Position numbers and translations under genes: made by a program. Positions 1 to 7,262 of a DNA stretch of 14,742 bases are shown in pieces. The notes beneath the pieces are model-generated. The model was not told the origin of the DNA, did not search any database, and saw nothing but the letters and a program-made list of their open reading frames with translations. Source of the stretch: JAKAFX01 sp049965715 (GTDB lineage: Archaea > Thermoplasmatota > Thermoplasmata > Thermoplasmatales > Thermoplasmataceae); NCBI GenBank assembly GCA_049965715.1, contig JBMFWA010000027.1, positions 1 through 14,742 on the forward strand. Direction: 5' to 3'. The first letter of the stretch is position 1, and the number at the start of each line of letters is the position of its first letter.

Positions 1-269
1 CGAGAACTTACAGTAACCAATATTTGATGGCTTCTCGGAAATTCATTCCTGATGATCTCCCTTAGAGTTTTTTTAATTCTATCAACTTCAACAGAATAAA
101 TTACATTTCTGAAGCCTTTTTCCTCCACCAGAAAGCCATTATCCGTTCTAGTGATTGTGACGACCCTGTCCTTCTTGAAACTCTTCATTGAGACTGGATT
201 GTCTTTTTCATCACTGAGTAAAATATTCAAAACTGTCTTCTCCAACGATTTCGCGGGTACCCATGGCAT
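1..269 (-). CDS. Unknown protein, N-terminal part, cut by the left edge
   Basis: An open frame runs from an ATG at 269 down to base 1 without a stop, giving about 89 residues that begin MPWVPAKSLEKTVLNILLSD and continue past the window. It is rich in Lys, Glu, Arg and Val, with alternating beta-like and helical stretches (around VVTITRTDNGFLVEEKGF, then IKKTLREIIRNEF). It has no signal peptide or membrane segment. Codon use resembles the neighbouring genes. I do not recognise the family. The start is doubtful: a TATA-like box at 335-343 is correctly spaced for a leaderless ATG at 312, but that ATG is in another frame that stops at 211. A one-base shift near 270 would join the two. That this is coding seems likely; the exact N-terminus is unsure. 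Confidence 0.6.
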   Translation of the reverse strand, partial: MPWVPAKSLEKTVLNILLSDEKDNPVSMKSFKKDRVVTITRTDNGFLVEEKGFRNVIYSVEVDRIKKTLREIIRNEFPRSHQILVTVSS

Positions 270-334
270 GATTCTCAAATGTTGACATCCCCATAACCTT
301 TGGTACGTACATGACCTTTATTCTCTCTGTTGCT

Positions 335-343
335 GTAATATTG
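335..343 (-). promoter_or_regulatory. TATA-like box for the minus-strand gene at the left edge
   Basis: On the minus strand the sequence reads CCAATATTACAG, with its centre near 339. An ATG at 312 lies about 26 bases downstream, the spacing expected for a leaderless archaeal transcript. The frame from 312 is open for 33 codons and overlaps the longer frame starting at 269. Confidence 0.35.
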
Positions 344-428
344 GCCCGGGAACTATAGTAAAGAACCGGGTAAAAATTTGTGACATCCTCTCCCGGCTTT
401 CACATGGATCTTCCCGCTTCAAAGATTG

Positions 429-467
429 CTGACTGAGTTTATAAGGGCTTGAATTGTACTCAGTCAG
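429..467. repeat. Inverted repeat, 10-bp arms around a TATA-like box
   Basis: CTGACTGAGT (429-438) and ACTCAGTCAG (458-467) are perfect inverted copies separated by 19 bases. The spacer holds TTATAAGGG, TATA-like on both strands. It could be an operator, an RNA hairpin or the end of a decayed element. No start codon on either side is correctly spaced to decide. Confidence 0.5.
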
Positions 468-735
468 AAGGTGCCCTGTCCTTCATGCTGAGCCAAATGA
501 CTTTACGGATGCAGGCAGGCATGAAGCAATATGCGATCCGATCTTTCTCATTTCTGTCTACAAGCGTACCGGTGCAGGGCCTCCGGAAGATACAACAGGC
601 TTTCGCTTGCTTTCATCCCCTGTCTTGAGAAAGGAGAACTGCCGCTCGCATATGTTAAAACTGATTGAGTCCGTCATAAGAAATTGTATAAATTGAGATA
701 CGTCTGGGAACATTTTGTGGCTACAAAGATAAAGA

Positions 736-1782
736 CTATATCATTCCCCTGGAGATAAGTATTCCAGCCTGAACCAGTGCCGATCCTGCGCCACCAAGAA
801 TGGTATTGTGACTCAGTGTCGTGAACGATAGCCAGTTTCCGGAATACTTAAATCCGCCTGCCACAACAGACATCCCACCATTTAATCTTCTATCGAGTCT
901 GGGCTGGGGTCTACCTTTTTCTAGATTCACAACCAGTAGCTTCTCAGGAAACAGAGGTATTTTCGTATTAATTATAAGATTCCTTTGGGATGACATTCGC
1001 TTGATTATTTCATCCAGCTCAGGTGGATCGGCGATTTTTAGGAACACGGTTTCCATGTGCCCGTCAGTAACGTTTACACGGTTGCACATGGCAGTAATGT
1101 TCAGATCCATCGGGATAATGGTTCCAGACATGTGTTTTCCCATTATCTTTGGTGTTTCTGTCATTATCTTCTCGTCCTCCTTTTCTATGTACGGGATAAT
1201 GTTATCGGCTATATCCAGGGAAGATAAACCGGGATAGCCAGATCCACTTATTGCCTGCATTGTGTCAACCACAATATCCTCAATTGGTAGATCAATGAGG
1301 GGTTTTATCGCTATGCTAAGCTGCGTCGAGGAGCAGTTCGCGTCACATGTGATAAACCCGGAATAATTGTTATTTTTCCGCTGATAATGGAGAATTTCAA
1401 GCTGATCTTGACTGACCCCGGGAACGAATAATGGAACGTCGGGTAGCATTCTGTTCAGGCCGGATTTTGAAATCACCGGAACTTTTTTTGCAAATTCACT
1501 CTCCACTGATGAAGCATCTGTTGGTAAGGCCGAAAATACAATGTCTGATTCCCTTGAGATCTTGTCTACATCGTGGCTATCGTCGATCTTGAAGTCGCCA
1601 TATTCCTCAGGGTAATCGTCATCAATTATCCATTTTACTGAACTTGAGAAACTTTTCCCGTTCTTAGAATTTGAAGAAGTTACGTGCGAAAGCTCAAAGT
1701 TAGGAAGCTTAGAAATTAAAGACAGGAACCTTTGACCAAGTATGCCGGTGGAGCCCAGCACAGAAACTCTGAAGCTCTCCAT
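736..1782 (-). CDS. asd: Aspartate-semialdehyde dehydrogenase, archaeal type
   Basis: This enzyme reduces L-4-aspartyl phosphate to L-aspartate 4-semialdehyde with NADPH, the second step of the aspartate family pathway; it is cytosolic. The 348 residues match the usual archaeal/fungal-type length. The N-terminal nucleotide-binding motif is GSTGILGQRF (10-19). The catalytic Cys is in CDANCSSTQL (Cys150). The QAISGSGYPG segment (176-185) and the active-site RVNVTDGHMETV (His242) follow, then GRPQPRLDR (290-298). The ATG at 1782 lies one base after the lysC stop (TAG at 1784-1786), so the two genes form a tight operon and translation is probably coupled. All key residues are present and I see nothing abnormal. 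The family assignment is firm; ArgC-type reductases share the fold, but the context and motifs favour Asd. Confidence 0.93.
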   Translation of the reverse strand: MESFRVSVLGSTGILGQRFLSLISKLPNFELSHVTSSNSKNGKSFSSSVKWIIDDDYPEEYGDFKIDDSHDVDKISRESDIVFSALPTDASSVESEFAKKVPVISKSGLNRMLPDVPLFVPGVSQDQLEILHYQRKNNNYSGFITCDANCSSTQLSIAIKPLIDLPIEDIVVDTMQAISGSGYPGLSSLDIADNIIPYIEKEDEKIMTETPKIMGKHMSGTIIPMDLNITAMCNRVNVTDGHMETVFLKIADPPELDEIIKRMSSQRNLIINTKIPLFPEKLLVVNLEKGRPQPRLDRRLNGGMSVVAGGFKYSGNWLSFTTLSHNTILGGAGSALVQAGILISRGMI

Positions 1783-1783
1783 T

Positions 1784-3193
1784 CTAGATCATTAGTTCCA
1801 CTATTTTTGAATGAATTTCCTCTGCAACTGTCTGAAGTAGTTCCCGCTTGACCAGAAGCATCCGGCTTCTGCCCTTAAACGCCATGTCCTTGATCCCCGT
1901 CTTCCTGAATCTGTTGTAAGCTTCAGTGACCACATCGTCAAACAGCTCATCTCTGAATGAACCTTCGTTGACAAGAACTATCACTGCATTATCGCTGTTT
2001 ACGGAAACAGTTACTCTTGTGAAATCGGCGGGCAGGACTGATGCATAATATTTTTCCCCGGGATGGAGCACTATAACACTGTTCCTGACTATTCCCCTGT
2101 AGACCCACATGTTCTCATTCTCTGAAGATATGAATTTTTCCAAATCTTCCATTGCCTGTGAATGATCTTTGCGAAAATCGCGGCTGTCAATAAATTCTGT
2201 AAATTCATTGACAACGATCAGAAAGAATTTGTCCGTGTATTCTCTGACTATCTCTGTTCCTCCGACGGGTGATCCCCTTATCCCTCGGACACAAATTCTG
2301 GACTTTTCCAGATCAACATGTTTAAGAGCAAGGGGATGGATAATCTTGGCCTTTAATGACATCATCTTTTCAGCGAGCTCTTTAGATATTCTGTTAAACC
2401 TCACTGCGGTATATATGAAGGAGGGGTCTGCAGAATATATACCATCAACATCCTTCCAAAGATCAAGTGCCGTCGAGCCAGACGCTTTTGAGATCAGAGC
2501 TGCGGTTAAATCAGAGCCACCCCTTCCCAGTGTCCTGACATTACCATCTGGATCAGATCCATAATATCCTGGAACAATGATAATCCTGGAATATGTTGAT
2601 GAAAGCATTTTTTCAATTGAATATTTAATAACCTCACTTCTTGGGTTACCCTCCTCATCTACCCTTATTATGTCAAATGCATCCACAACCACGTTTTCGA
2701 ATCCATGATTGGCTAATCTCCTTGAAAGTATTAACGCAGAGAGACGTTCGCCGTATGACAGAATCTTATCCCGGAGAGACGTTTCCCCATTTTCCTCAAG
2801 CGTTCTAAGGTCTCCCCTCAGTTCTTCTATGTAATGATCAATTTCAAGCGACTTGAGCAGTGTCAAATGAAGTTTACCAAGGCTATCAAGCAATTCCTCT
2901 GCCTCGGTAGTACCGTTAATCTCAATGAGCCTGTATAGAATGTCAGTTACTCCTTTGAGCGCAGAGTTAACGATTACGTACCTCACGTTTTGTCTGTAAC
3001 TAAAAGAAAATGCGCTGATTGCCTTCTCTATGGATTCATCAGAAAACAGTACACTTCCGCCCATCTTTATGACATGAACCTGATCTGCAATGTTTTCGTA
3101 GACTTCCTGCGGAACGTTCCTTTCGCCGTTAAAGCTGTTGGTTTCTATCAATATGAATGACAGTAATTTTCTCTTTGATTTAAGCCTTGCCAT
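1784..3193 (-). CDS. lysC: Aspartate kinase, monofunctional
   Basis: This enzyme phosphorylates aspartate to 4-aspartyl phosphate, the committed step to threonine, methionine and lysine. The amino-acid-kinase domain shows IKMGGS (42-47), SYGERLSALI (146-155), GRGGSDLTAA (223-232) and LWKDVDGIYSADP (245-257). The C-terminal 150 residues occupy the place of the paired ACT regulatory domains but lack the usual clear ACT signatures, so feedback control may be weak or different (inference). There is no fused homoserine dehydrogenase. The N-terminus has about 40 residues before the first kinase motif, longer than usual. The ATG at 3193 lies only about 13 bases from the best TATA-like box (3204-3209), although an A/T run at 3210-3219 is better spaced. 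A TTG at codon 15 (3149-3151) is an alternative start. It is co-transcribed with asd and diverges from thrB. Confidence 0.92.
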   Translation of the reverse strand: MARLKSKRKLLSFILIETNSFNGERNVPQEVYENIADQVHVIKMGGSVLFSDESIEKAISAFSFSYRQNVRYVIVNSALKGVTDILYRLIEINGTTEAEELLDSLGKLHLTLLKSLEIDHYIEELRGDLRTLEENGETSLRDKILSYGERLSALILSRRLANHGFENVVVDAFDIIRVDEEGNPRSEVIKYSIEKMLSSTYSRIIIVPGYYGSDPDGNVRTLGRGGSDLTAALISKASGSTALDLWKDVDGIYSADPSFIYTAVRFNRISKELAEKMMSLKAKIIHPLALKHVDLEKSRICVRGIRGSPVGGTEIVREYTDKFFLIVVNEFTEFIDSRDFRKDHSQAMEDLEKFISSENENMWVYRGIVRNSVIVLHPGEKYYASVLPADFTRVTVSVNSDNAVIVLVNEGSFRDELFDDVVTEAYNRFRKTGIKDMAFKGRSRMLLVKRELLQTVAEEIHSKIVELMI

Positions 3194-3388
3194 TAGTAAT
3201 TACTATAAATTATTATTACCAATCATTAAACTCCTATCAATGCCTGTAGATAGGGTTTGGCCCTTCAATATCATGTCATTATTTTTTCAAAATGTCAGGT
3301 ATATCCTAGAAGGTCATTTCAAGAAGAAATAACTCGTGGTAATATTCTATACAAAATTGATTTAAATCTATATTATATCAAGCACTGC
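3194..3388. promoter_or_regulatory. Divergent promoter region between lysC-asd and thrB-metB
   Basis: This 195-base gap serves both aspartate-pathway operons. On the minus strand the A/T run 3201-3219 holds TATA-like boxes for lysC. On the plus strand TTTAAATCTATAT at 3361-3373 lies about 25 bases before the thrB ATG at 3389, fitting a leaderless mRNA. A small perfect stem, CCTATC (3233-3238) with GATAGG (3249-3254), lies between them. A shared regulator is possible but is not shown by the sequence. Confidence 0.6.
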
Positions 3389-4309
3389 ATGAATGAAATT
3401 TCAGTTCGAGTTTATTCATCGTCTGCCAATGTTGGATCAGGTTTTGACATTTTTGCAGTTGCTACTGATGCATTCAGCGAAATTCTCAAAATGAGGCATT
3501 CCGGGAGTTCCGGCACAGAGATTGTGGTCAAATTTAACGGAGATTCTGTTGAACCACTAAAGAATACAGCAGGTTATGCCGTATATCGAGTAATAAATGA
3601 TTTACAAATAAAGGGACGATTTGAGATCGAAACAATCAAGGAGATCCCACCAGGTATGGGACTTGGAAGCAGTGCAGCTTCTTCGGCTGCCTCTGTGTTT
3701 GCAATTAACAGTCTTCTTGATCTTGGTCTCAAGAATTCTGATCTTGTTAGATATTCTATGATTGGTGATAGTGTGGCAAGTGGATCCGGTCATGCAGACA
3801 ATGTTTCTGCATCCCTCTTCGGCGGTTTCGAACTGGTGGTCGGCAATGAATTGATGAAACCATATAAAATCCCGGTTAACTTCGATCTGTACTTTCTTAT
3901 TGTTGTACCAAAGATTCACATAGAACAGAAAACAATGAAGGCGAGGATGATAATCCCAGAATCCATCAGCAGAGAGGCGCATGTTGCGAATCTCGGGTAT
4001 TTTGCATCTCTTCTCTATGGACTGATGAATGGTGATAGAGCTTCAATATCTGACGGGATCAATGATTCTTTTGCAGAGAGATCAAGAATAAAATTGTATC
4101 CATATCTTGATGAACTTAGGATGGTCTCGATGGAATACTCTTCTCTGGGTGCATTTCTTAGCGGTGCGGGACCCTCTGTGTCAATTGTTTGTGACGGTAA
4201 AACAGACATGAGTGGATTAAAGTCTGGGATCGATAATGTAATGAAGAAATATGGTCTGGACTATTATACAAAAAAGTGTAAAATCGCGGGAGGGGTTGCA
4301 GTTGAATGA
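3389..4309 (+). CDS. thrB: Homoserine kinase, GHMP family
   Basis: This enzyme phosphorylates homoserine to O-phospho-L-homoserine using ATP, in the cytosol. From the chosen ATG the protein has 306 residues, the usual length. Motifs are SSANVGSGFD near 11-20, the GHMP P-loop PPGMGLGSSAASS at 87-99, SGSGHADNVSASLFGG at 131-146, and the C-terminal GAFLSGAGPSV near 254-264. The frame is open further upstream to 3257, but those 44 residues do not fit the family. The ATG at 3389 sits about 25 bases after a TATA-like box (TTTAAATC, 3361-3368), so I chose it as a leaderless start. The stop (4307-4309) overlaps the start of the next gene, indicating a two-gene operon. Threonine synthase and homoserine dehydrogenase are not in the window. 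Confidence 0.92.
   Translation: MNEISVRVYSSSANVGSGFDIFAVATDAFSEILKMRHSGSSGTEIVVKFNGDSVEPLKNTAGYAVYRVINDLQIKGRFEIETIKEIPPGMGLGSSAASSAASVFAINSLLDLGLKNSDLVRYSMIGDSVASGSGHADNVSASLFGGFELVVGNELMKPYKIPVNFDLYFLIVVPKIHIEQKTMKARMIIPESISREAHVANLGYFASLLYGLMNGDRASISDGINDSFAERSRIKLYPYLDELRMVSMEYSSLGAFLSGAGPSVSIVCDGKTDMSGLKSGIDNVMKKYGLDYYTKKCKIAGGVAVE
4288..4295 (+). promoter_or_regulatory. Strong ribosome binding site deciding a TTG start
   Basis: GGGAGGGG lies inside the end of thrB. Its GGAGG core (4289-4293) is eight bases before a TTG at 4302-4304 that is in frame with the gamma-synthase gene. The nearest ATG (4306) is out of frame, and the in-frame ATG at 4251 would give a 17-residue extension with no family match. 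Confidence 0.65.
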
Positions 4310-5435
4310 TTACAGTGATTATCAGTCTGAAGAGGAGGAGGGTGAGTTTGGCTCCTTAACGTATCCTATATTTCAAACTTCTGCGTACATTATGCCAAAG
4401 GGATCGAAATTCAGGTACACCCGTGAAAATAACCCTACTGTGGCAAATCTGGCGAGAAAAGTCAGTTTGCTGGAACATGCTGAATCCACCACCTGCTTCG
4501 CGTCAGGTATGGGTGCTGTCACCACGACGCTGCTTACTTTACTGAATCCCGGTTCAAAGCTCCTGATCCAAAGAGACGTGTTCTCCAGATCTTATACCTT
4601 TTCCAGAGATTTTCTGACAAGATGGGGAGTCAGGACTTCGTTTGCCCTGCCTGGAACTGAAAATACCCTCACATTGTTAAAAGAGAAGCAAGATGTGGTA
4701 TTCGTAGAATCCATCACGAATCCGATACTAAGGGTCAACGATATCAAACGTATGGCCGAGGAAATACACAACACCGACGGAATACTTGTTGTGGATTCTA
4801 CACTCAGCACCCCCCACAACATCAAACCAATTGATCTTGGTGCCGACATAGTGATTCACAGTGCTTCAAAATTTATCTCAGGCCATAACAACGTCATTGC
4901 CGGCACATGTTCAGGTAAAAATGAATTCATTGAAAAAATTGATCTCATGAGAAGGACGCTGGGCCCTTCTCTTGATCCATTCAGCGCTTTTCTGGTTGAT
5001 AACGGCATCAAGACCCTCGGGGTAAGGATGGAAAGAATCAATAATAGCGCCATGCAGATTGCCGCAAAACTCCATGACATTAAGCAGATTGATAGCGTTA
5101 TTTATCCCGGTCTGAATGATCACCCCGACCATTCTATTGCATCTGAAACAATGCGCGGTTACGGTGGCGTTATTGCATTCAGGGTCAATAAAGCCGTTTC
5201 ACATCCGGAAAGGATGTTTGAATACATGAAGGTGGTAAAACCCGCCAATACATTGGGCGGTCCTAATACAGTGATCTCACACCCGGTAACCATGTCACAC
5301 AGGAGCCTCAGTGAGGAAGAGAAAAGACTTATTGGTATCGACACCCATATGTTCAGACTCTCAATAGGACTAGAGAGTCCGGATGACATCCTCAATGACA
5401 TAAGAAACAGCTTGTCCAGAGTGACATCTGTTTGA
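4302..5435 (+). CDS. metB: Cystathionine gamma-synthase-type PLP enzyme (Cys/Met metabolism family)
   Basis: This is a PLP-dependent enzyme of the Cys/Met metabolism family. From the TTG at 4302 it has 377 residues, the normal length. Numbered from there, it shows YTREN (39-43, phosphate-binding Tyr and Arg from the partner subunit), FASGMGA (66-72), VVDSTLSTP (163-171, Asp165 for the PLP ring nitrogen), HSASKFISGH (186-195, Schiff-base Lys190) and a C-terminal LGG..TVISHPVTMSH stretch. The usual D-x-Y-GGT motif, whose Tyr stacks on PLP, reads RDVFSRSY, so Phe stands at that position. The gene overlaps thrB by eight bases with its own Shine-Dalgarno site. Context suggests a gamma-synthase acting on phosphohomoserine, or a homocysteine-forming sulfhydrylase; cystathionine lyase cannot be excluded. 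Family is sure, exact reaction is not. Confidence 0.82.
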   Translation: MNDYSDYQSEEEEGEFGSLTYPIFQTSAYIMPKGSKFRYTRENNPTVANLARKVSLLEHAESTTCFASGMGAVTTTLLTLLNPGSKLLIQRDVFSRSYTFSRDFLTRWGVRTSFALPGTENTLTLLKEKQDVVFVESITNPILRVNDIKRMAEEIHNTDGILVVDSTLSTPHNIKPIDLGADIVIHSASKFISGHNNVIAGTCSGKNEFIEKIDLMRRTLGPSLDPFSAFLVDNGIKTLGVRMERINNSAMQIAAKLHDIKQIDSVIYPGLNDHPDHSIASETMRGYGGVIAFRVNKAVSHPERMFEYMKVVKPANTLGGPNTVISHPVTMSHRSLSEEEKRLIGIDTHMFRLSIGLESPDDILNDIRNSLSRVTSV

Positions 5436-5444
5436 TCAGATGCT

Positions 5445-5819
5445 CTAGAAGTAACGGAATGTTGATGAGTCTAGAAGATCTAGAAATTTCCTGAATTCCT
5501 TTATGTCAGTGAAATCACCGGTAACATGATCCCAGGAGATTTCAACGTCTACCCATTCTTCTGGTACTTTTCCGTTTACTAGAATATGCAGGCTTTTGAC
5601 CTTGTCAAGTTCTTCCTTCAATGGAAAATTTTCTGTGAATGATTCTTCTTTTCCATCCTGTAAAATCATTCCGCTGTATTTTATGTGATACCCATGAATT
5701 TCCACTTCCTGAAGCTTTCTTGCCGCAAACAGCATTGAAAAATATTCCAGAAGTAAAGAGAAGTCATCCGTAATCCGCATGATGTCGTGATTGATGTGTA
5801 GGATTTCAATTTTTATCAA
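5445..5819 (-). CDS. Unknown 124-residue protein
   Basis: I do not recognise this protein. It is soluble and acidic, with a helical stretch (FSLLLEYFSMLFAARK, about 20-35), beta-like segments (EVEIHGYHIKYSGMIL), a second strand SLHILVNGKV, and a C-terminal FRKFLDLLDSSTFRYF. It has no signal peptide or membrane helix and no Cys. The frame begins at a TTG (5817-5819) immediately after an in-frame TAA. A TATA-like ATAATTTT lies about 20-25 bases upstream (5838-5848), which supports a leaderless TTG start. The ATG at codon 14 (5780) is the alternative. It ends nine bases from the stop of the gamma-synthase gene, so the two converge. It may belong to a lineage-restricted family. Confidence 0.7.
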   Translation of the reverse strand: MIKIEILHINHDIMRITDDFSLLLEYFSMLFAARKLQEVEIHGYHIKYSGMILQDGKEESFTENFPLKEELDKVKSLHILVNGKVPEEWVDVEISWDHVTGDFTDIKEFRKFLDLLDSSTFRYF

Positions 5820-5867
5820 TTATTTCATAATATTCACAAAATTATGCCCTCAGGATTTGTACGTTGC

Positions 5868-5879
5868 GTAAAAATATTA
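5868..5879 (+). promoter_or_regulatory. TATA-like box of the NAD(P)-binding protein gene
   Basis: GTAAAAATATTA is centred near 5875, about 26 bases before the ATG at 5902 and only 12 before the ATG at 5887. The spacing favours the second ATG as a leaderless start. Confidence 0.6.
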
Positions 5880-5901
5880 ATGATAAATGGCATGCTCGTC
5901 A

Positions 5902-6762
5902 ATGAAAGTTTTGGTTGTAGGCGGATCTGGATTCATTGGTAAGCATATATGCCTTGGCATTGACGCCGATGAGATTGCCTATTATTCAAGATCAAGATCA
6001 CAGGAACTTGAAGCACGGCACATAAAGTGGATTCCGGGATCAGTTCTGGAAGCTGAAAAGGTAGCATTAAATGTTGAAAAATATGATACCATTATTGATG
6101 TGGCAGGCGTATGGGATGAATCACAGCAGAAACATATGGATGTCAATGTACAGGGCGTAAAAAATATTGTCTCTGCAATCAAAAATTTTGATAAGGATCA
6201 GAGGCTGATTTACGTATCTGCCATTAACGTCGATTACGGATCTGACGAATATTTCCGTACAAGACGCATTGCAGAAGGTAATGTAAACCTCGTGAAGAAC
6301 AGTGCTGTTGTCCGCCCCTCTGTCGTTTTTGGAAACAATTCGAAGATTATGGAGGATTTGGTTAAACTTGCGAGATCCCCCCTGAAAAAATTACCTGATA
6401 CAGGCAACCTGGCACCTGTTTATGTGGAAGATTTTGTCACTGTGATCAACAAGACCATGGACTTCCGCGGGTCCATGAACGTTTGTTCGAAGGAACAGAT
6501 AAGTCTCGTAAGTGCGGTCAACGCGATTAGGTCCGAGATAGGTCTCAATCCTCTGAAAGGAGTCAGTATAAATCCCAAGAAGATCAATAAGTTTCTTGAT
6601 AAGGTCTCGGAGAAACTTCCGTTATCCAAAGACAGGATCAATATGCTTCTCCTTAACTATTACAGGGAAAACACCTCCCTGTTCAGGTATGTGGATAATC
6701 CGGTTACGTTCAAAGGCTTTGTGGAACAGTACGCAAAGACCGGTGGAATAGACCAGGATTGA
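5902..6762 (+). CDS. NAD(P)-binding SDR-like protein, NDUFA9/epimerase type
   Basis: This is an extended/atypical short-chain dehydrogenase with a Rossmann fold, of 286 residues from the chosen ATG. It opens with MKVLVVGGSGFIGKH, the Gly-rich dinucleotide motif (GGSGFIG, 7-13). DVAG (66-69), NVQG (82-85), YVSA (104-107), YFRTRRIAEGNV (117 on) and RPSVVFG (138-144) follow in the order typical of NDUFA9-like proteins. The classical catalytic YxxxK reads YFRTR, Arg replacing Lys, so it may act as a binding or assembly protein rather than a standard dehydrogenase (inference). No membrane segment is seen. The upstream ATG at 5887 would add MACSS, but promoter spacing and the family N-terminus favour 5902. 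The neighbouring genes on both sides point the other way. The substrate is unknown. Confidence 0.8.
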   Translation: MKVLVVGGSGFIGKHICLGIDADEIAYYSRSRSQELEARHIKWIPGSVLEAEKVALNVEKYDTIIDVAGVWDESQQKHMDVNVQGVKNIVSAIKNFDKDQRLIYVSAINVDYGSDEYFRTRRIAEGNVNLVKNSAVVRPSVVFGNNSKIMEDLVKLARSPLKKLPDTGNLAPVYVEDFVTVINKTMDFRGSMNVCSKEQISLVSAVNAIRSEIGLNPLKGVSINPKKINKFLDKVSEKLPLSKDRINMLLLNYYRENTSLFRYVDNPVTFKGFVEQYAKTGGIDQD

Positions 6763-6767
6763 CATTG

Positions 6768-7244
6768 CTATAGCAGTACATGACCCATAGCTTCCCTGTA
6801 AGTCATAATCGACAGTTTTCCCAGATATTTTATTAAATAATCCGACACCTTGCCTTTGAAAAGTGGATCATTTCTCATCATTAGAAGATATCTCAATGCA
6901 AGTTTCATATGCGCATGCGAAGATAGGAGATTGGCAGATCTCAGATCCCCCTGTGACATCTTTTCCTTGAGATCAAGCCAAACTTCCTGTTCATGATTGA
7001 GAGGTTTCCGGAGGCTGTCCGGAATGACAGAATCGCTGTCAAAGAGATTTTCATAAAGCGTGTCAAGAATGTCCAGCAGGGACCTTGTAACCATGACCCT
7101 CTTGCTGTCAGATGCAGCAATGCCAAGTGAAGCCTGAGCAATTCGCATTTCAGAAATGTACGCAAAATAGGGGTTGTCTGCAGGTATATCCATGTCTAGA
7201 AGCTCGCAGTAAGCTTTTGTTATGTCCTCGTCCGATGGTTCCAA
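6768..7244 (-). CDS. Unknown helical protein, 158 residues
   Basis: I do not recognise this protein. It appears almost entirely alpha-helical and acidic at its N-terminus (MEPSDEDITKAYCELLDMD). A central helix contains RSLLDILDTLYENLF, and the C-terminal half holds HMKLALRYLLMMRND and a KYLGKLSIMTYREAMGHVLL tail. It has no signal peptide or clear membrane span. The start is a TTG (7242-7244), placed four bases after the purine-rich AGAGGGTGA on the minus strand, with an in-frame stop just upstream. The gene begins 18 bases after the 3' end of tRNA-Gln on the same strand, so it may be read from the tRNA promoter. It converges with the SDR-like gene, with a five-base gap between their stops. 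Confidence 0.7.
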   Translation of the reverse strand: MEPSDEDITKAYCELLDMDIPADNPYFAYISEMRIAQASLGIAASDSKRVMVTRSLLDILDTLYENLFDSDSVIPDSLRKPLNHEQEVWLDLKEKMSQGDLRSANLLSSHAHMKLALRYLLMMRNDPLFKGKVSDYLIKYLGKLSIMTYREAMGHVLL

Positions 7245-7262
7245 AATTCACCCTCTTTGAAA

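Larger units (their letters stand above)
313..735. other. Gene-poor stretch with degenerate open frames and an inverted repeat
   Basis: No convincing gene is seen here. Minus-strand frames without good starts are open at 558-713 (51 codons, possible ATG at 713, containing KPVVSSGGPAPVRL) and upstream of the left-edge gene, where a frame containing REDPCESRERMSQ ends in TAA near 316-318. The plus-strand frame 454-696 is rich in Cys, Arg, Pro and His and looks spurious. These fragments could be remains of an older gene or mobile element, but no transposase motif is visible. A 10-bp inverted repeat lies at 429-467. Confidence 0.4.

Noticed and set aside
573..600. CAGGGCCTCCGGAAGATACA resembling the SRP RNA helix 8 core
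   Set aside because: The conserved GGAAGNAGCAG order is not kept and I could not fold the flanks into an SRP RNA.
454..696. Plus-strand frame of 80 codons in the left gap
   Set aside because: It starts at a TTG, is rich in Cys, Arg, Pro and His, is badly spaced from the TATA-like box (438-447), and matches no family.
380..720. Possible TnpB / IS200-605 right-end remnant on the minus strand
   Set aside because: The suggestive residue strings are short, with no zinc-ribbon or catalytic motif; kept only as a hypothesis.
821..1237. Plus-strand frame of 138 codons
   Set aside because: It lies antisense within the well-supported asd gene and its translation has no domain features.
3257..3388. 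N-terminal extension of homoserine kinase by 44 residues
   Set aside because: It has no family match, and the TATA box at 3361-3373 lies inside it, so it is unlikely to be transcribed with the gene.
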